A stretch of DNA of 64,000 nt, from assembly GCF_017161265.1 (NCBI RefSeq), contig NZ_CP031393.1, positions 1 through 64,000 of the forward strand, given 5' to 3'. Source of the stretch: Treponema medium. Lineage in GTDB: Bacteria > Spirochaetota > Spirochaetia > Treponematales > Treponemataceae. Numbering within the stretch: position 1 is the first letter of the stretch; every line of letters starts with the position of its first letter. Below the pieces are notes generated by a model. It did no database searches. It was not told where the DNA came from and was given only the letters and a program-made list of their open reading frames with translations. Of this stretch, positions 6,705 to 16,019 are shown piece by piece. The position numbers were made by a program, and so were the translations under genes.

Positions 6705-9248
6705 ATGAGAACGATGGAAGAAACGTGCGGATATTTATCGGTTTTAAATCCTGAACAACTTGAAGCGGTGTGTCATACCGGCTCGCCGCTTTTGATTTTG
6801 GCAGGTGCGGGTTCGGGGAAGACGCGGGTTATTACAACAAAAATTGCGTGGCTCATTGCTGAACAGGGGGTACGCCCCGAATCGATTTTGGCAGTTACCT
6901 TTACCAACAAGGCTGCTCGGGAAATGGCAGAGCGGGCACAGGCGCTGGATGAACGCGCAGGTCGGTCGAGTATCCGTACCTTTCACTCTTTCGGTGCGTG
7001 GATGCTGCGCCGATATGCCGAATGGGCGGGACTTTCTCCTAATTTTACGATTTACGATGATGATGATTCGGTAACGCTGTTGATGAAAGCGCTGCCTCAG
7101 CTAAATAAGCAGGAGGCGCAGCGCTTTATACGGAAAATTTCCCGCGCGAAAGATTATTGCCTGTTGCCCGATAGCCCGCAGCTTACGATGATCGACCCCG
7201 CGCCTGAGTTTGCTGTAATCTACCGTGCGTATCAACAGCGGCTCCGCGAAACGGGGAATGCCGACTTCGGAGATTTGATTATGCTGCCGGTTCAGCTGCT
7301 GCAAGAGCATACCGCTATTGCGCAACAGCTGCATAGACGCTTTAAAGTAATCCTCGTGGATGAGTATCAGGATTCAAACAGCGCTCAGTTTCAGCTATTG
7401 CGGGAACTGACCGGCGAAGACACGTATGTCTGTGTTGTCGGCGATGATGATCAGTCTATTTACCGGTTCCGCGGCGCTGAAGTACAGAATATCCTCACCT
7501 TTGACCGTCAATTTCCGCACACAAAGATTATCCGGCTGGTGCGGAACTACCGCTCGTATGAACCGATTTTGCGCGTCGCCGACTCGGTTGTGTCCCGCAA
7601 TGAAGGACGGCTCGGTAAAACGCTGATTGCAGCGCGCGGAACCGGCGGACAAAAACCCTGCCTTTATTACCTACCGTCTCAAGACGCAGAGGCAGAACTG
7701 TGTGTACAGCTCATCAAAAAAGCGGTGCGGGCGGGAGGCGCCTATTCAGATTGGGCAATTTTGTACCGTACCAATGCACAGTCGCTCAACTTTGAAACAA
7801 CTTTCCTGCACGAAAAAATCCCGCACAAAGTAGTCGGTACACTCAAGTTCTACGAACGAGAGGAAATTAAGGACGCGCTGGCTCTTTTGGCGCTTATCGC
7901 AAACGGGCGCGACGAAATTGCATTCCGCCGTATGGTGAATAAACCCGCGCGGGGAATCGGCGAAACCACACAGAACAAACTGGTCGCGTATGCCCGCGCA
8001 GCATTTGCACATTTATCCGCATATACAGGTTCATCGGCATTCGGCAGTTCACCGGAACAAGATAACGAAGATGCACAACAGGAGTTTACTCACCTGCAAA
8101 ACAGCTCCGCGCAATCGCTGCAGCCGGAGTTTGCCCAACTACAAGATACCGATGCCCAGCCTCTGCAGAAACAAGTACAGCCGGAGCTGTCCCAACTGCA
8201 AGAGCCCACTGCCCTGCCCTCGCAACAACAAGCAGAAGGTACACCGCAACAGCAGCCGCAACAAGGAGCCGACTATATTACCGTACTGCTCGACGCAGGA
8301 GCAAAGCTCCCGATATCTAAGAAAGCAGGTACCGCGCTGCTGGAGTTCTTAAACACACTGCATTCGCTCCGCGACCTCCTTGCCGAATACGATTCCGCAA
8401 ATACCACCGACGCTGCGCCGGTCGATACTGCAACAGACATCGACGCACAAGCCGACAGCCTGCGGTCTGATGTCTCAACCGGCAGTACCATAGACACCGG
8501 CGCCTCTGAACAGGCAGTTACGCAGAAACACGGGCAGCAGGACGAGCGGCTCGCTGCCTTTGTACTGGCTGTTATTGAGCAAACAGGTTTAGGCGTCTTT
8601 CACCGGAATCAGGACGAAGTAATGGGCACGCAGAAAACAGCGAACTTGCAGGAGCTTGCCAATACCGCCTCACTGTATCCATGCTCGGCTGCCGGACTGA
8701 CTTCCTTTTTGGAACATATCGAACTGGACCGCAGCCTTGCGGAAACCGAAGCAGGAGCCGATGCCGTGCAGCTTATCACCATGCACAACACAAAAGGACT
8801 TGAGTTCCGCAATGTAATTATCACCGGTCTTGAAAACGGTATTTTTCCGCGCAATGACGAAAGCGCCGAAGATATGGAAGAGGAACGACGGCTGATGTAC
8901 GTTGCCTGTACCCGTGCACAGGACGCGCTGTATATGACCAGCTGTGCGGCACGGCGGATGTACGGGAAGCTGTCGTATATGGAACCGAGCCGCTTTTTAG
9001 CGGAAATTGACGAGGGACTGGTTGACGTTGCCGGACAGCCCATAGCAAGCTTTGCCTCTCCCGCCGATGAGGAAGCCTCGCTATGGAAGTGCGGGCAGCG
9101 TCTCTTTCACGACGACTACGGCTACGGCTATGTCGTACAGTCGCGGCAAAGCGGCGGTGAATTGGTGATTACCGTGCAATTTGAAAGCGGCAGCCAGAAA
9201 CGCTTTTTCCCTGCGTATCAGAGGGCTCAACTTTTTCGTGTCGACTAG
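6705..9248 (+). CDS. UvrD/PcrA-type DNA helicase with Gln-rich insertion
   Basis: Superfamily 1A 3'-5' DNA helicase used in repair and replication-fork maintenance. Walker A AGAGSGKT is at residues 33-40, TFTNKAAREMAERA is motif Ia, VDEYQDSN (about 218-225) is motif II, GDDDQSIYRFRGAE is motif III, LITMHNTKGLEFRNVI is motif V and RLMYVACTRAQDALY is motif VI. The C-terminal basic tail resembles the PcrA/UvrD Tudor-like end. At 847 residues it is about 100-150 longer than usual. The excess is a low-complexity Gln/Ala/Ser segment around residues 445-525 and a second acidic one around 565-620, both within domain 2B. The start at 6705 is uncertain; 6714 is possible. Confidence 0.93.
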   Translation: MRTMEETCGYLSVLNPEQLEAVCHTGSPLLILAGAGSGKTRVITTKIAWLIAEQGVRPESILAVTFTNKAAREMAERAQALDERAGRSSIRTFHSFGAWMLRRYAEWAGLSPNFTIYDDDDSVTLLMKALPQLNKQEAQRFIRKISRAKDYCLLPDSPQLTMIDPAPEFAVIYRAYQQRLRETGNADFGDLIMLPVQLLQEHTAIAQQLHRRFKVILVDEYQDSNSAQFQLLRELTGEDTYVCVVGDDDQSIYRFRGAEVQNILTFDRQFPHTKIIRLVRNYRSYEPILRVADSVVSRNEGRLGKTLIAARGTGGQKPCLYYLPSQDAEAELCVQLIKKAVRAGGAYSDWAILYRTNAQSLNFETTFLHEKIPHKVVGTLKFYEREEIKDALALLALIANGRDEIAFRRMVNKPARGIGETTQNKLVAYARAAFAHLSAYTGSSAFGSSPEQDNEDAQQEFTHLQNSSAQSLQPEFAQLQDTDAQPLQKQVQPELSQLQEPTALPSQQQAEGTPQQQPQQGADYITVLLDAGAKLPISKKAGTALLEFLNTLHSLRDLLAEYDSANTTDAAPVDTATDIDAQADSLRSDVSTGSTIDTGASEQAVTQKHGQQDERLAAFVLAVIEQTGLGVFHRNQDEVMGTQKTANLQELANTASLYPCSAAGLTSFLEHIELDRSLAETEAGADAVQLITMHNTKGLEFRNVIITGLENGIFPRNDESAEDMEEERRLMYVACTRAQDALYMTSCAARRMYGKLSYMEPSRFLAEIDEGLVDVAGQPIASFASPADEEASLWKCGQRLFHDDYGYGYVVQSRQSGGELVITVQFESGSQKRFFPAYQRAQLFRVD

Positions 9249-9727
9249 TCTTTTGCAAATATACGGCATATCTGCGTTGTCGCTTAACAAAAAACCGTCC
9301 TCGACGTATCAAAGATACGACTGCGGGTGTTTTTTGTACGCTCCTAGCATCTACGCCGTCTCTTTGCAAAAGCGCTGGAGGTGTGTGCATCTACTGCGTT
9401 GCTCGTTCAGCGAAGTACATCCGTGTACTTCGCTGAACACAAGTTTGACCGGTGTCAAACTTGTTTCTGCTTAATACGCGCGGCATCCGTGCCAACGTTT
9501 AAGCGGCAATGCCGCTTAAACTTGCAAGTTTTGCCCCCGGCAAAACGTTGCTTCTGAAAATGCTCAACATATCAGAACGCCCAAGGACGGGCGTGGTTGC
9601 ACGCAGTAGCGAGATTTGAGCGCCGGTCAAATCTCGTCGTTGAGCAGTGTACACGGAAGTACACTGCTCAACAGCGCCAAGGATGGCAGTGGTTCCACGA
9701 GGAAGCTAGTTCGTAATGCGAACTAGC
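9249..9727. repeat. Hairpin mosaic A
   Basis: Intergenic stretch with at least nine perfect hairpins. Examples (left arm start to right arm end): 9405-9438 (14-bp stem), 9439-9464 (11), 9497-9521 (12), 9578-9593 (5), 9610-9636 (10), 9639-9672 (14), 9705-9727 (9). Stem sequences are unrelated to each other. Four hairpins have a hexaloop ATCCGT, ACGGAA, AAGGAC or AAGGAT. Parts of the single-stranded text recur in the mosaic at 15036-15540 (GGGTGTTTTTTGTACGCTCC, TCCTAGCATCT). No gene is seen. Confidence 0.85.
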
Positions 9728-9762
9728 AGTTTGAAAATTTATTCGTGCAGGGATGATTTAAT

Positions 9763-10281
9763 CTAAGACTGTGGTGCGGCAGCTGATCCGGATGTATGGT
9801 TCCGCTGGCTGTATTCCTGCAATGCGTGATAAAAAGAGCGCATAACCGGACAGTACTGCTTATCCTCGCAGGCGATATGCGAAAGTATCCAATCTCGAAG
9901 ATAGTCGGCAAAATCAAAACCGAGCGTTACGGTCATTTCGTCAAATCCTCTCAATACCTGTGTAATTGTTTGGACAAACTCCTTGTGCCGCTGCTTATGC
10001 GCTTCATAGCCGGAAAATCCGCATGCTTTCATCAATTTTTCTTCATCGGTAAAGTGTGTTTGAGTATAACTGACTGCTTGCCGCAGTACATCGCCTACCG
10101 TTACCAGCCATTCGTCTTTACTCCGTTTTTGGCGGTTCATCAGTGCTTCGCGCAGCTCATTGCACATTGCCACCAGCTTACGGTGCTGACTGTCGATTCG
10201 CGGAATACCGAGTTCCAGTCTTTTATCCCATTCTACCCAAGGGGTATTCAATTCTCCCGTATCTTTTGTTTCTGTTACCAT
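9763..10281 (-). CDS. Bacteriohemerythrin
   Basis: Non-haem di-iron oxygen-binding protein of 172 residues. The hemerythrin iron-ligand pattern is present in order: WDKRLELGIPRIDSQHRKLV, HFTDEEKLM, HKQRHKEFV and LRDWILSHIACEDKQY. A 15-residue N-terminal extension and a short Ser/Ala-rich tail flank the four-helix domain. Single-domain bacterial hemerythrins are thought to bind or buffer oxygen. In an anaerobe or microaerophile that fits oxygen sensing or protection, but this is inference. It has its own promoter (10378-10406) and a leader of about 90 bases. Confidence 0.92.
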   Translation of the reverse strand: MVTETKDTGELNTPWVEWDKRLELGIPRIDSQHRKLVAMCNELREALMNRQKRSKDEWLVTVGDVLRQAVSYTQTHFTDEEKLMKACGFSGYEAHKQRHKEFVQTITQVLRGFDEMTVTLGFDFADYLRDWILSHIACEDKQYCPVMRSFYHALQEYSQRNHTSGSAAAPQS

Positions 10282-10377
10282 ACTTTTTTCATCCCTTTAT
10301 ATACTGATATACTCCTACTAAATCGTTCAAAAGAACCGATAGCTTTTAGAACGTTTTAGGTATTAGTAATCATTATT

Positions 10378-10406
10378 AGAATAAAACGATATGGCTATAA
10401 TGTCAA
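10378..10406 (-). promoter_or_regulatory. Sigma-70-type promoter of hemerythrin gene
   Basis: On the minus strand TTGACA (10401-10406) and TATTCT (10378-10383) are separated by 17 bases, upstream of the hemerythrin start at 10281. Confidence 0.6.
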
Positions 10407-10454
10407 ATAGAAAGTTGCCTTACCTCGCTTTTTATGATACATCCGCACGAATAA

Positions 10455-10568
10455 AAAAAGCGGACACATCCATAACGAATGTATCCGCTTTCTAAAAATA
10501 CCTATATGTTTTTAATATATTTGCGTACTATGCAGTTATAAAAAGTCCAGCTGAACTTTTTATAACTG
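10455..10568 (-). terminator. Two hairpins downstream of the dentipain-like gene
   Basis: Just past the minus-strand stop at 10592 lies a perfect 14-bp hairpin (CAGTTATAAAAAGT at 10533-10546 with its complement at 10555-10568). A second lies at about 10459-10494 (AAAGCGGACACAT paired with ATGTATCCGCTTT, one mismatch) and is followed on the minus strand by an A/T-rich run. Together they probably end transcription of the large gene. Confidence 0.5.
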
Positions 10569-10591
10569 GGGTGTTGTTTGTAAAGGCTATT

Positions 10592-13009
10592 TTAGGGGTG
10601 TTTGCGCTTCCATTCTGCCCACTGTGCTTCACCTTTATCCAAAGTGATTATTTGACCGACATAATGATTATCGTTATAACTATTATTACTATAATTAAAG
10701 AAATACGGATTAAAATAGTGCGGATCATTTGAGTCAATCACAGGCTCAGTTTCGGCATAGATATCTACTCCATCTTTATACCATATACCGTAAGGGACTA
10801 TTTTATTGGACACATCGTTATTATCGCCAATATATATGGCGATAATATTATTATCCTCATCAAAGGCAGCGCCCCACAGTGTTATGGCATGTTGGGTACC
10901 GTCAGCCCCATATCTATTCAGCCCAACCGCTTTTTGAGATTCAAGTGCAGCTTTAAGCGTAGTCTCGAACTCTTTTTTTGTATAAATAGCTGCTCTGTCG
11001 ATAGGAGTATTCTCTTTATTAAAGACATCCGGAAATAATGCCGGAGAAGAGACGTTAGATCTTGCATTTTCAAAATCATCTAATCCGAAGAGATACCACT
11101 GTAGTCCATTAGCAGGGTCTCCCCCCTTATCGATGCATTTCTCTCGAAAGAGGTTTGCTATGGAACTTTTTATGTTCTCTTGATTATCTGCAAGTCCGCG
11201 TGTATAAACAGGCTCATACGCTTTTGCAGCATTGCCTGTTATACCTTTCTTTTCTATGTATTTTTTTATATTACCTTTATTTTGCTCAAACCACCAATGC
11301 AGCATATTAGCATCGGTTTTAGCCCAACATTGATTACCATCGGGATAACCTCCGTTCGGAGCATGCGTATGATCGACTTTCCGTGTATTAAAAAATGTGG
11401 TAGTCTGTGTTTCCGGCCAGTAAAAAACGTAATTGGTATCATAGTATGTCCCGGTAGGAATCTTATTCTTGATAACCTCAATCTTTTCCTTTTCTTCTTC
11501 TTTAGGCGGCGTTATTCCATGTACCCACCGTACCGTTACGTTCGGATTCTCATTCTTTTTTTGAGTAAGCTTCACTTCCAAATATTTTTTACTTGAAATT
11601 TTGATGTATTCATTCGTAATATTATCCTTAAATCTGATACATGCAGTTCTATTCCATACGGTTTTGTTTGTCTGAACGGTTAAGCGTACCGTATCTGTAC
11701 TTTCATCAGTGTGATCTTTACCGGCTACACTCAGCCATTTTGCGCCTCCTTCTACGACTTCAGGCGTATAGTCAAGTTTTCCTTTGAGTGTTTCTACCGT
11801 AAACGTTGCCTCGCCGCCATTACTTTCGCATTCTGCAGGGGTTGTTTTTATCTTAATCTCAGGTTTTGGCTTCATCTTAAAATGAACAACCTTGCAAATA
11901 GTAGGATTATCATCGGAGGTTATGGTTACCGTTGCTTCTCCGATCCCGTCAGCTTTTACCTCACTGTTCCCTTCACCGCATGGCCATGCTATCGAGCTAT
12001 TGGATGAGGTGAATGTCAGCTTTCTATTTGTAGCTTCCTCAGGCATTGCTTTTGCACCGAATTTATATACTTGACCGATAACCAACTCTATCGGCTGTGC
12101 AGGGAGCGGCGGGTCGAATATAATAGAAGTAACAGGAACATGCGCTGCCGTAACGGTAACGGTGATTACCTTTGTAATACCGTCCGCGGCTTGTATTGTA
12201 ATGTGTGCAGAGCCGACCCCGTTCGCCGTAATCACCCCTTTGTCATTTACAACTGCAACTGTTTCATCATCCGAACTATAGGTTAGTTGTTTATTCGTTG
12301 CGTTTTCAGGCATGGCATGAGCGTTGATTTGACGGGTATCTCCATTCACCAAGGAAATAGTAGTTTCACCAAAAGGGAGAGTAATTTCCGTAACAGGGAT
12401 ATGCGTTGTAGTAACGGTTACGGGAACTTCTTTAGAAACACCGTCAGCTGCTTTAATCGTAATTTTCGCACTTCCAACCGCTTTTGCCGTAATCAGTCCT
12501 CCGGCATCTACAGATGCAACCCCTTCATTATTTGAACTGTAGGTAAGATTTTTGTCCGTTGCATTTTCGGGCTGTACCTTTGCATGAAGCGGACAGGTTC
12601 CTCCAACACTTAAGGAGAGTGGATTTCCCGGCAAGGCAGGATCGAATACGATATCCGTAACCGGTACTGCGGTTACAGTCACCGTGATCTCTTTTGAAAT
12701 ATTGTTAGCTGCCTTAATCGTAACGACAGCTTGACCGATTTTTTTTGCTGTAATCACGCCTTTATCATTGACAGAAGCAACAGTTGGGGTGTCCGACGTA
12801 TAGGTAAGCTTTGTATTTGTTGCATTATCGGGCTTTGCTTTTGCATTAAGTTGGTATGTTGTATTGACACTGAGCGAAAGCTGTTTGGTTGGAAGCGGCG
12901 GTTCAAATGCAATATCGGTAACAGGGATAGGCGCGGGATAATTGTTATTACATGCTGAAAAGAACAGAACTGCTAGGGCAGAAAGAAAGATAGCCAAGGG
13001 CTTTTTCAT
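10592..13009 (-). CDS. Dentipain-like lipoprotein: Ig-like repeats plus IdeS-type cysteine protease
   Basis: Predicted surface lipoprotein of 805 residues. MKKPLAIFLSALAVLFFSAC is a lipoprotein signal with Cys20 as the lipid site, which fixes the start at 13009 (the frame is open 32 codons upstream, without signal features). Four BIG2-type Ig-like repeats follow (units from PVTDI to ITVTVT), then a beta-rich linker. The C-terminal part resembles the IdeS/Mac family of immunoglobulin-cleaving proteases: a Cys in GNQCWAKTDANMLHWW (about 561), a His in GTQHAITLWGA (about 707) and an Asp in IYIGDND-like text (about 729). Domain order matches dentipain of T. denticola, a described virulence factor. 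Substrate here is inferred only. It is monocistronic with its own promoter. Confidence 0.88.
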   Translation of the reverse strand: MKKPLAIFLSALAVLFFSACNNNYPAPIPVTDIAFEPPLPTKQLSLSVNTTYQLNAKAKPDNATNTKLTYTSDTPTVASVNDKGVITAKKIGQAVVTIKAANNISKEITVTVTAVPVTDIVFDPALPGNPLSLSVGGTCPLHAKVQPENATDKNLTYSSNNEGVASVDAGGLITAKAVGSAKITIKAADGVSKEVPVTVTTTHIPVTEITLPFGETTISLVNGDTRQINAHAMPENATNKQLTYSSDDETVAVVNDKGVITANGVGSAHITIQAADGITKVITVTVTAAHVPVTSIIFDPPLPAQPIELVIGQVYKFGAKAMPEEATNRKLTFTSSNSSIAWPCGEGNSEVKADGIGEATVTITSDDNPTICKVVHFKMKPKPEIKIKTTPAECESNGGEATFTVETLKGKLDYTPEVVEGGAKWLSVAGKDHTDESTDTVRLTVQTNKTVWNRTACIRFKDNITNEYIKISSKKYLEVKLTQKKNENPNVTVRWVHGITPPKEEEKEKIEVIKNKIPTGTYYDTNYVFYWPETQTTTFFNTRKVDHTHAPNGGYPDGNQCWAKTDANMLHWWFEQNKGNIKKYIEKKGITGNAAKAYEPVYTRGLADNQENIKSSIANLFREKCIDKGGDPANGLQWYLFGLDDFENARSNVSSPALFPDVFNKENTPIDRAAIYTKKEFETTLKAALESQKAVGLNRYGADGTQHAITLWGAAFDEDNNIIAIYIGDNNDVSNKIVPYGIWYKDGVDIYAETEPVIDSNDPHYFNPYFFNYSNNSYNDNHYVGQIITLDKGEAQWAEWKRKHP

Positions 13010-13096
13010 AAGTAGACTCCATAATAAAAAATGCGGGATTCCCCAATAGCGTACACCATACGTACACCAGAGAACTTTTATATTTTGATTGCGGTA

Positions 13097-13125
13097 TATA
13101 TACAAATTAATCGAATATTCGTCAA
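13097..13125 (-). promoter_or_regulatory. Candidate promoter of dentipain-like gene
   Basis: Minus-strand TTGACG (13120-13125) and TATATA (13097-13102) with a 17-base spacer, about 90 bases upstream of the ATG at 13009. The rest of 13010-13319 contains only a short hairpin (CCGATG/CATCGG near 13245-13266) and a TATAAT at 13275-13280 facing pepF. Confidence 0.45.
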
Positions 13126-13319
13126 GTACCGGGCAAAAAAATGTGCGAAATTTTATTTTAGATGCTCACCTTATACCTATGAAATTTCGTACAGTGGGAA
13201 GACAACCGTTTAAAATATTTTTGATGTCGTTGCCCTGAGAATTTCCGATGCTGTCCTAAACATCGGCCTTATGCTATAATCGCTTCGCACAATTTTATCA
13301 GAACCAGAGGAGCATATAT

Positions 13320-15032
13320 ATGAATACACCGGAAATGAAGCAGTTTACCGCCCTTCCCTATACCCGCCCCGATATGGAGGCATTAAAAACAGCATTTAAA
13401 AAAGCTGAACAGCAGTTTGAAGCCGCACATTCGGCAGCAGAGCAGATCGCTCTTATCGACGAAGTACAAAAGCTTAAATCTCATTATCAAACTATGCAAA
13501 CCCTTGCAGAAATACGGCACAGTATCGACACCCGCGACGGTTTTTACGATGCCGAAAATACGTTTTTTGATGAATCAAATCCGTTTTATATCGAAATGAC
13601 CAATAACTTTAATAAAAAGCTGCTTGCATCATCCTTCCGTCAAGAACTGGAAAAAGAACTTGGAACACATATCTTTGCAATGACCGAACTTGATATGAAG
13701 GTGTTTTCACCCTCTATTATGGAAGATTTAGCGGAAGAAAACAAACTTACCAGCAGCTACGACAAACTGATCGCTTCGGCAGAAATCGAATTTGCAGGAG
13801 AGAAACGCACGCTCGCGCAGCTGACTCCTTTTATGCAGGATCAAGACCGTGCAACACGGAAACAAGCGGCAAAAGCCTACTACGGTTTTTTTGCAGAGAA
13901 TGAAGCAGAATTCGATTCCATCTACGATAATTTAGTCAAAGTGCGCACCCGCATCGCAAAAAAACTCGGATACAAAAACTTCGTGCAGCTCGGATATGAC
14001 CGGATGGGCAGAACCGACTACAATGCCGAGATGGTTGCTGCCTATCGGAATCAAATCTACCGCGAAATTGTGCCGATAGCCGTGAACTTACGAAAGCGGC
14101 AGGCAAAGCGGTTGGGGTTGGAACGGCTGTACTACTATGATGAACCGCTTGAATATACCACCGGCAATGCGATTCCCCATGGCAATCCCGATTGGATTTT
14201 GGCGAACGCTAAAAAGATGTATGCGGAACTTTCCCCCGAAACCGATGAATTTTTTACTTTCATGACCTCGCATCAGATGCTCGATGTGCTTGCAAAAAAG
14301 GGAAAGGCAGCAGGCGGTTATTGTACCACAATTCCCGATTACAAGGCGCCGTTTATTTTTGCGAACTTTAACAATACACAGCACGATGTGGAAGTAATGA
14401 CCCATGAAGCAGGGCACGCATTCCAAGCCTATCAGAGCCGTAATGCCCGCCTGCTGGAGTACGTATGGCCGACCTACGAAGCCTGCGAAATACACTCGAT
14501 GAGTATGGAATTCTTTACATGGCCGTGGATGAATCTGTTTTTTGAAGAGCAAACTGATAAATTCCGCTTTACCCATCTATCCGGAGCGCTTCTGTTTTTA
14601 CCCTACGGCGTTACGGTCGATGAGTTTCAACACTGGGTATATGAGCATCCCGAAGCAAGCCCCGCAGAACGAAAAGTTGCATGGCGCAGTATCGAAAAAA
14701 AATATCTGCCGGAACGGGATTACGACGATAACGATTTCTTGAACCGCGGCGGGTATTGGATGCGCCAGGGACATATCTTCAGTACGCCGTTTTATTATAT
14801 CGATTACACACTTGCTCAAGTATGCGCATTGCAATTCTGGGCAAAAAGCCTCTCCGACCGGAAAACAGCATGGGCGGATTACCTTCGCCTCTGTAAAGCA
14901 GGCGGCCGCGACTCCTTTCTCCGCCTGGTGGAACTGGCTAACTTGAAAAATCCCTTTAAAGAGGGATGTATTGCTTCCGTTGTTCCGGCGTGTACGGGGT
15001 GGCTGAATAGCATCAACGACTCTGCCTTTTGA
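13320..15032 (+). CDS. pepF: M3-family oligoendopeptidase F
   Basis: Cytosolic zinc metallopeptidase that cleaves short peptides (570 residues, normal for the family). The zinc site HEAGH is at residues 362-366 in VMTHEAGHAFQAYQS, with a downstream Glu in the segment YEACEIHSMSMEFFTWP as the likely third ligand. A conserved substrate-binding region (YWMRQGHIFSTPFYYIDY) is also present. No signal peptide. AGAGGAG precedes the ATG at a good spacing. It is flanked by hairpin-rich intergenic DNA and appears to be transcribed alone. It would serve peptide use by an amino-acid-fermenting organism (inference). Confidence 0.93.
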   Translation: MNTPEMKQFTALPYTRPDMEALKTAFKKAEQQFEAAHSAAEQIALIDEVQKLKSHYQTMQTLAEIRHSIDTRDGFYDAENTFFDESNPFYIEMTNNFNKKLLASSFRQELEKELGTHIFAMTELDMKVFSPSIMEDLAEENKLTSSYDKLIASAEIEFAGEKRTLAQLTPFMQDQDRATRKQAAKAYYGFFAENEAEFDSIYDNLVKVRTRIAKKLGYKNFVQLGYDRMGRTDYNAEMVAAYRNQIYREIVPIAVNLRKRQAKRLGLERLYYYDEPLEYTTGNAIPHGNPDWILANAKKMYAELSPETDEFFTFMTSHQMLDVLAKKGKAAGGYCTTIPDYKAPFIFANFNNTQHDVEVMTHEAGHAFQAYQSRNARLLEYVWPTYEACEIHSMSMEFFTWPWMNLFFEEQTDKFRFTHLSGALLFLPYGVTVDEFQHWVYEHPEASPAERKVAWRSIEKKYLPERDYDDNDFLNRGGYWMRQGHIFSTPFYYIDYTLAQVCALQFWAKSLSDRKTAWADYLRLCKAGGRDSFLRLVELANLKNPFKEGCIASVVPACTGWLNSINDSAF

Positions 15033-15035
15033 AAA

Positions 15036-15540
15036 TATCCTTTTGCAAATATACGGCGCATCTGCGTTGTCGCTTCATTAAAAGTGTACATCCGTGTACA
15101 CTTTTAATGGCGAATTTCGGCAAAGCCGAAATATCGCTTCTCTGACAGGATGTCAGTGGTTCTATGCAAAAGCGATGTTTGCGAAAGCAAACTCGCCGTT
15201 CGGGACTGTACAAGGATGTACATTCCCGAACAATAGCATCCATGCCGCTTCTGCAATAAATGCTCAATGTATCATTTCCGCCACGGATGGCGGTGGCTCC
15301 AAGCAGAATCGAGTTCGCACTGCGAACTCGCAGCTAAAGAATGAACACGGACGTTCATTCTTTAGCGTGCCTGCGGGTGTTTTTTGTACGCTCCTAGCAT
15401 CTGCATCGTCTATTCGCAAAAGCGTTGAAGGGGCAGAACCGCCATGGATGGCGGTGGTGTTATGCAGGAGCGAGATTTGGGCTATGCACAAATCTCGTCG
15501 TTGAGCAGCGTACACGGAAGTACACTGCTCAACAGGCTAT
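15036..15540. repeat. Hairpin mosaic B
   Basis: Second hairpin array, just after pepF. Perfect stems include 15076-15109 (14 bp, loop ATCCGT), 15278-15293 (5 bp, loop ACGGAT), 15310-15330 (9 bp, loop ACT), 15334-15365 (13 bp, loop ACGGAC) and 15438-15455 (6 bp, loop ATGGAT). Near the end is a stem GTTGAGCAGNGTAC with loop ACGGAA, almost identical to one in mosaic A. Text between stems is partly shared with mosaic A (CGGGTGTTTTTTGTACGCTC). Confidence 0.85.
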
Positions 15541-15587
15541 TTCAAAAGGCTTACGGAAAGTTTCTTTTATACGAAGGGTAAACGCAT

Positions 15588-15690
15588 CAGATAGATAAAT
15601 CAAAATCGCAGAATAAAGGGACTATGAGGCCATTTGAACCGCGAAGAGGTTCAACTCTGGTCGAATAGTTGCTTTATTCGTGCGGAGGAT
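15588..15690. repeat. Covarying stem element, copy 2
   Basis: Begins GTAAACGCATCAG, as in copy 3. Inner stem CGCAGAATAAAG pairs with CTTTATTCGTGCG. The core reads CCATTTGAACCGCGAAG, GGTTCAACTCTGGTCGAA. The right outer arm is missing; hairpin mosaic C begins instead. Confidence 0.75.
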
Positions 15691-15910
15691 TTAATACCCC
15701 GACGCTCTGCGTCGTAACAAAGGGTATTAAAGCCGACTGCAACCACCCCGCCAAGGATGTCCATCCGTGGACATCCTTGGCTACGAGTTTTGAGCGGGAC
15801 GCTCAAAACATCGTTTTTGCTGAAAACTACCGGCATCCGTGCCGGATAGCCCATACAGTGCGAAACGTTGAGCACTGTGCCCCGACGCTTGCGTCGGGGT
15901 TGTTGATTCT
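15690..15910. repeat. Hairpin mosaic C
   Basis: Perfect stems at 15751-15780 (12 bp, loop ATCCGT), 15787-15809 (10 bp, loop GGA), 15830-15845 (5 bp, loop ATCCGT) and 15880-15899 (9 bp, loop TT). The first is a self-describing example: its arms (CCAAGGATGTCC) themselves contain the AAGGAT word. No gene. Confidence 0.83.
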
Positions 15911-16019
15911 GCGGGAATAGTTAGAAAATCATCTGATGCATTTGCTCGATTATCTCGACAAAAAAACAAATATACGGTATGCTTTTACATACAAGCTTTA
16001 TTATTAGGAGAGCATCGTT

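Noticed and set aside
9181-9474. Open frame of 97 codons in hairpin mosaic A
   Set aside because: It crosses the helicase end and several perfect hairpins; codons are dictated by the palindromes.
15094-15504. Open frame of 136 codons in mosaic B
   Set aside because: Inverted-repeat DNA gives open frames on both strands; no start signal or recognisable protein.
9249-15910. CRISPR array
   Set aside because: No constant repeat with regular spacers; the palindromes have different arms and irregular distances, and no cas genes exist here.
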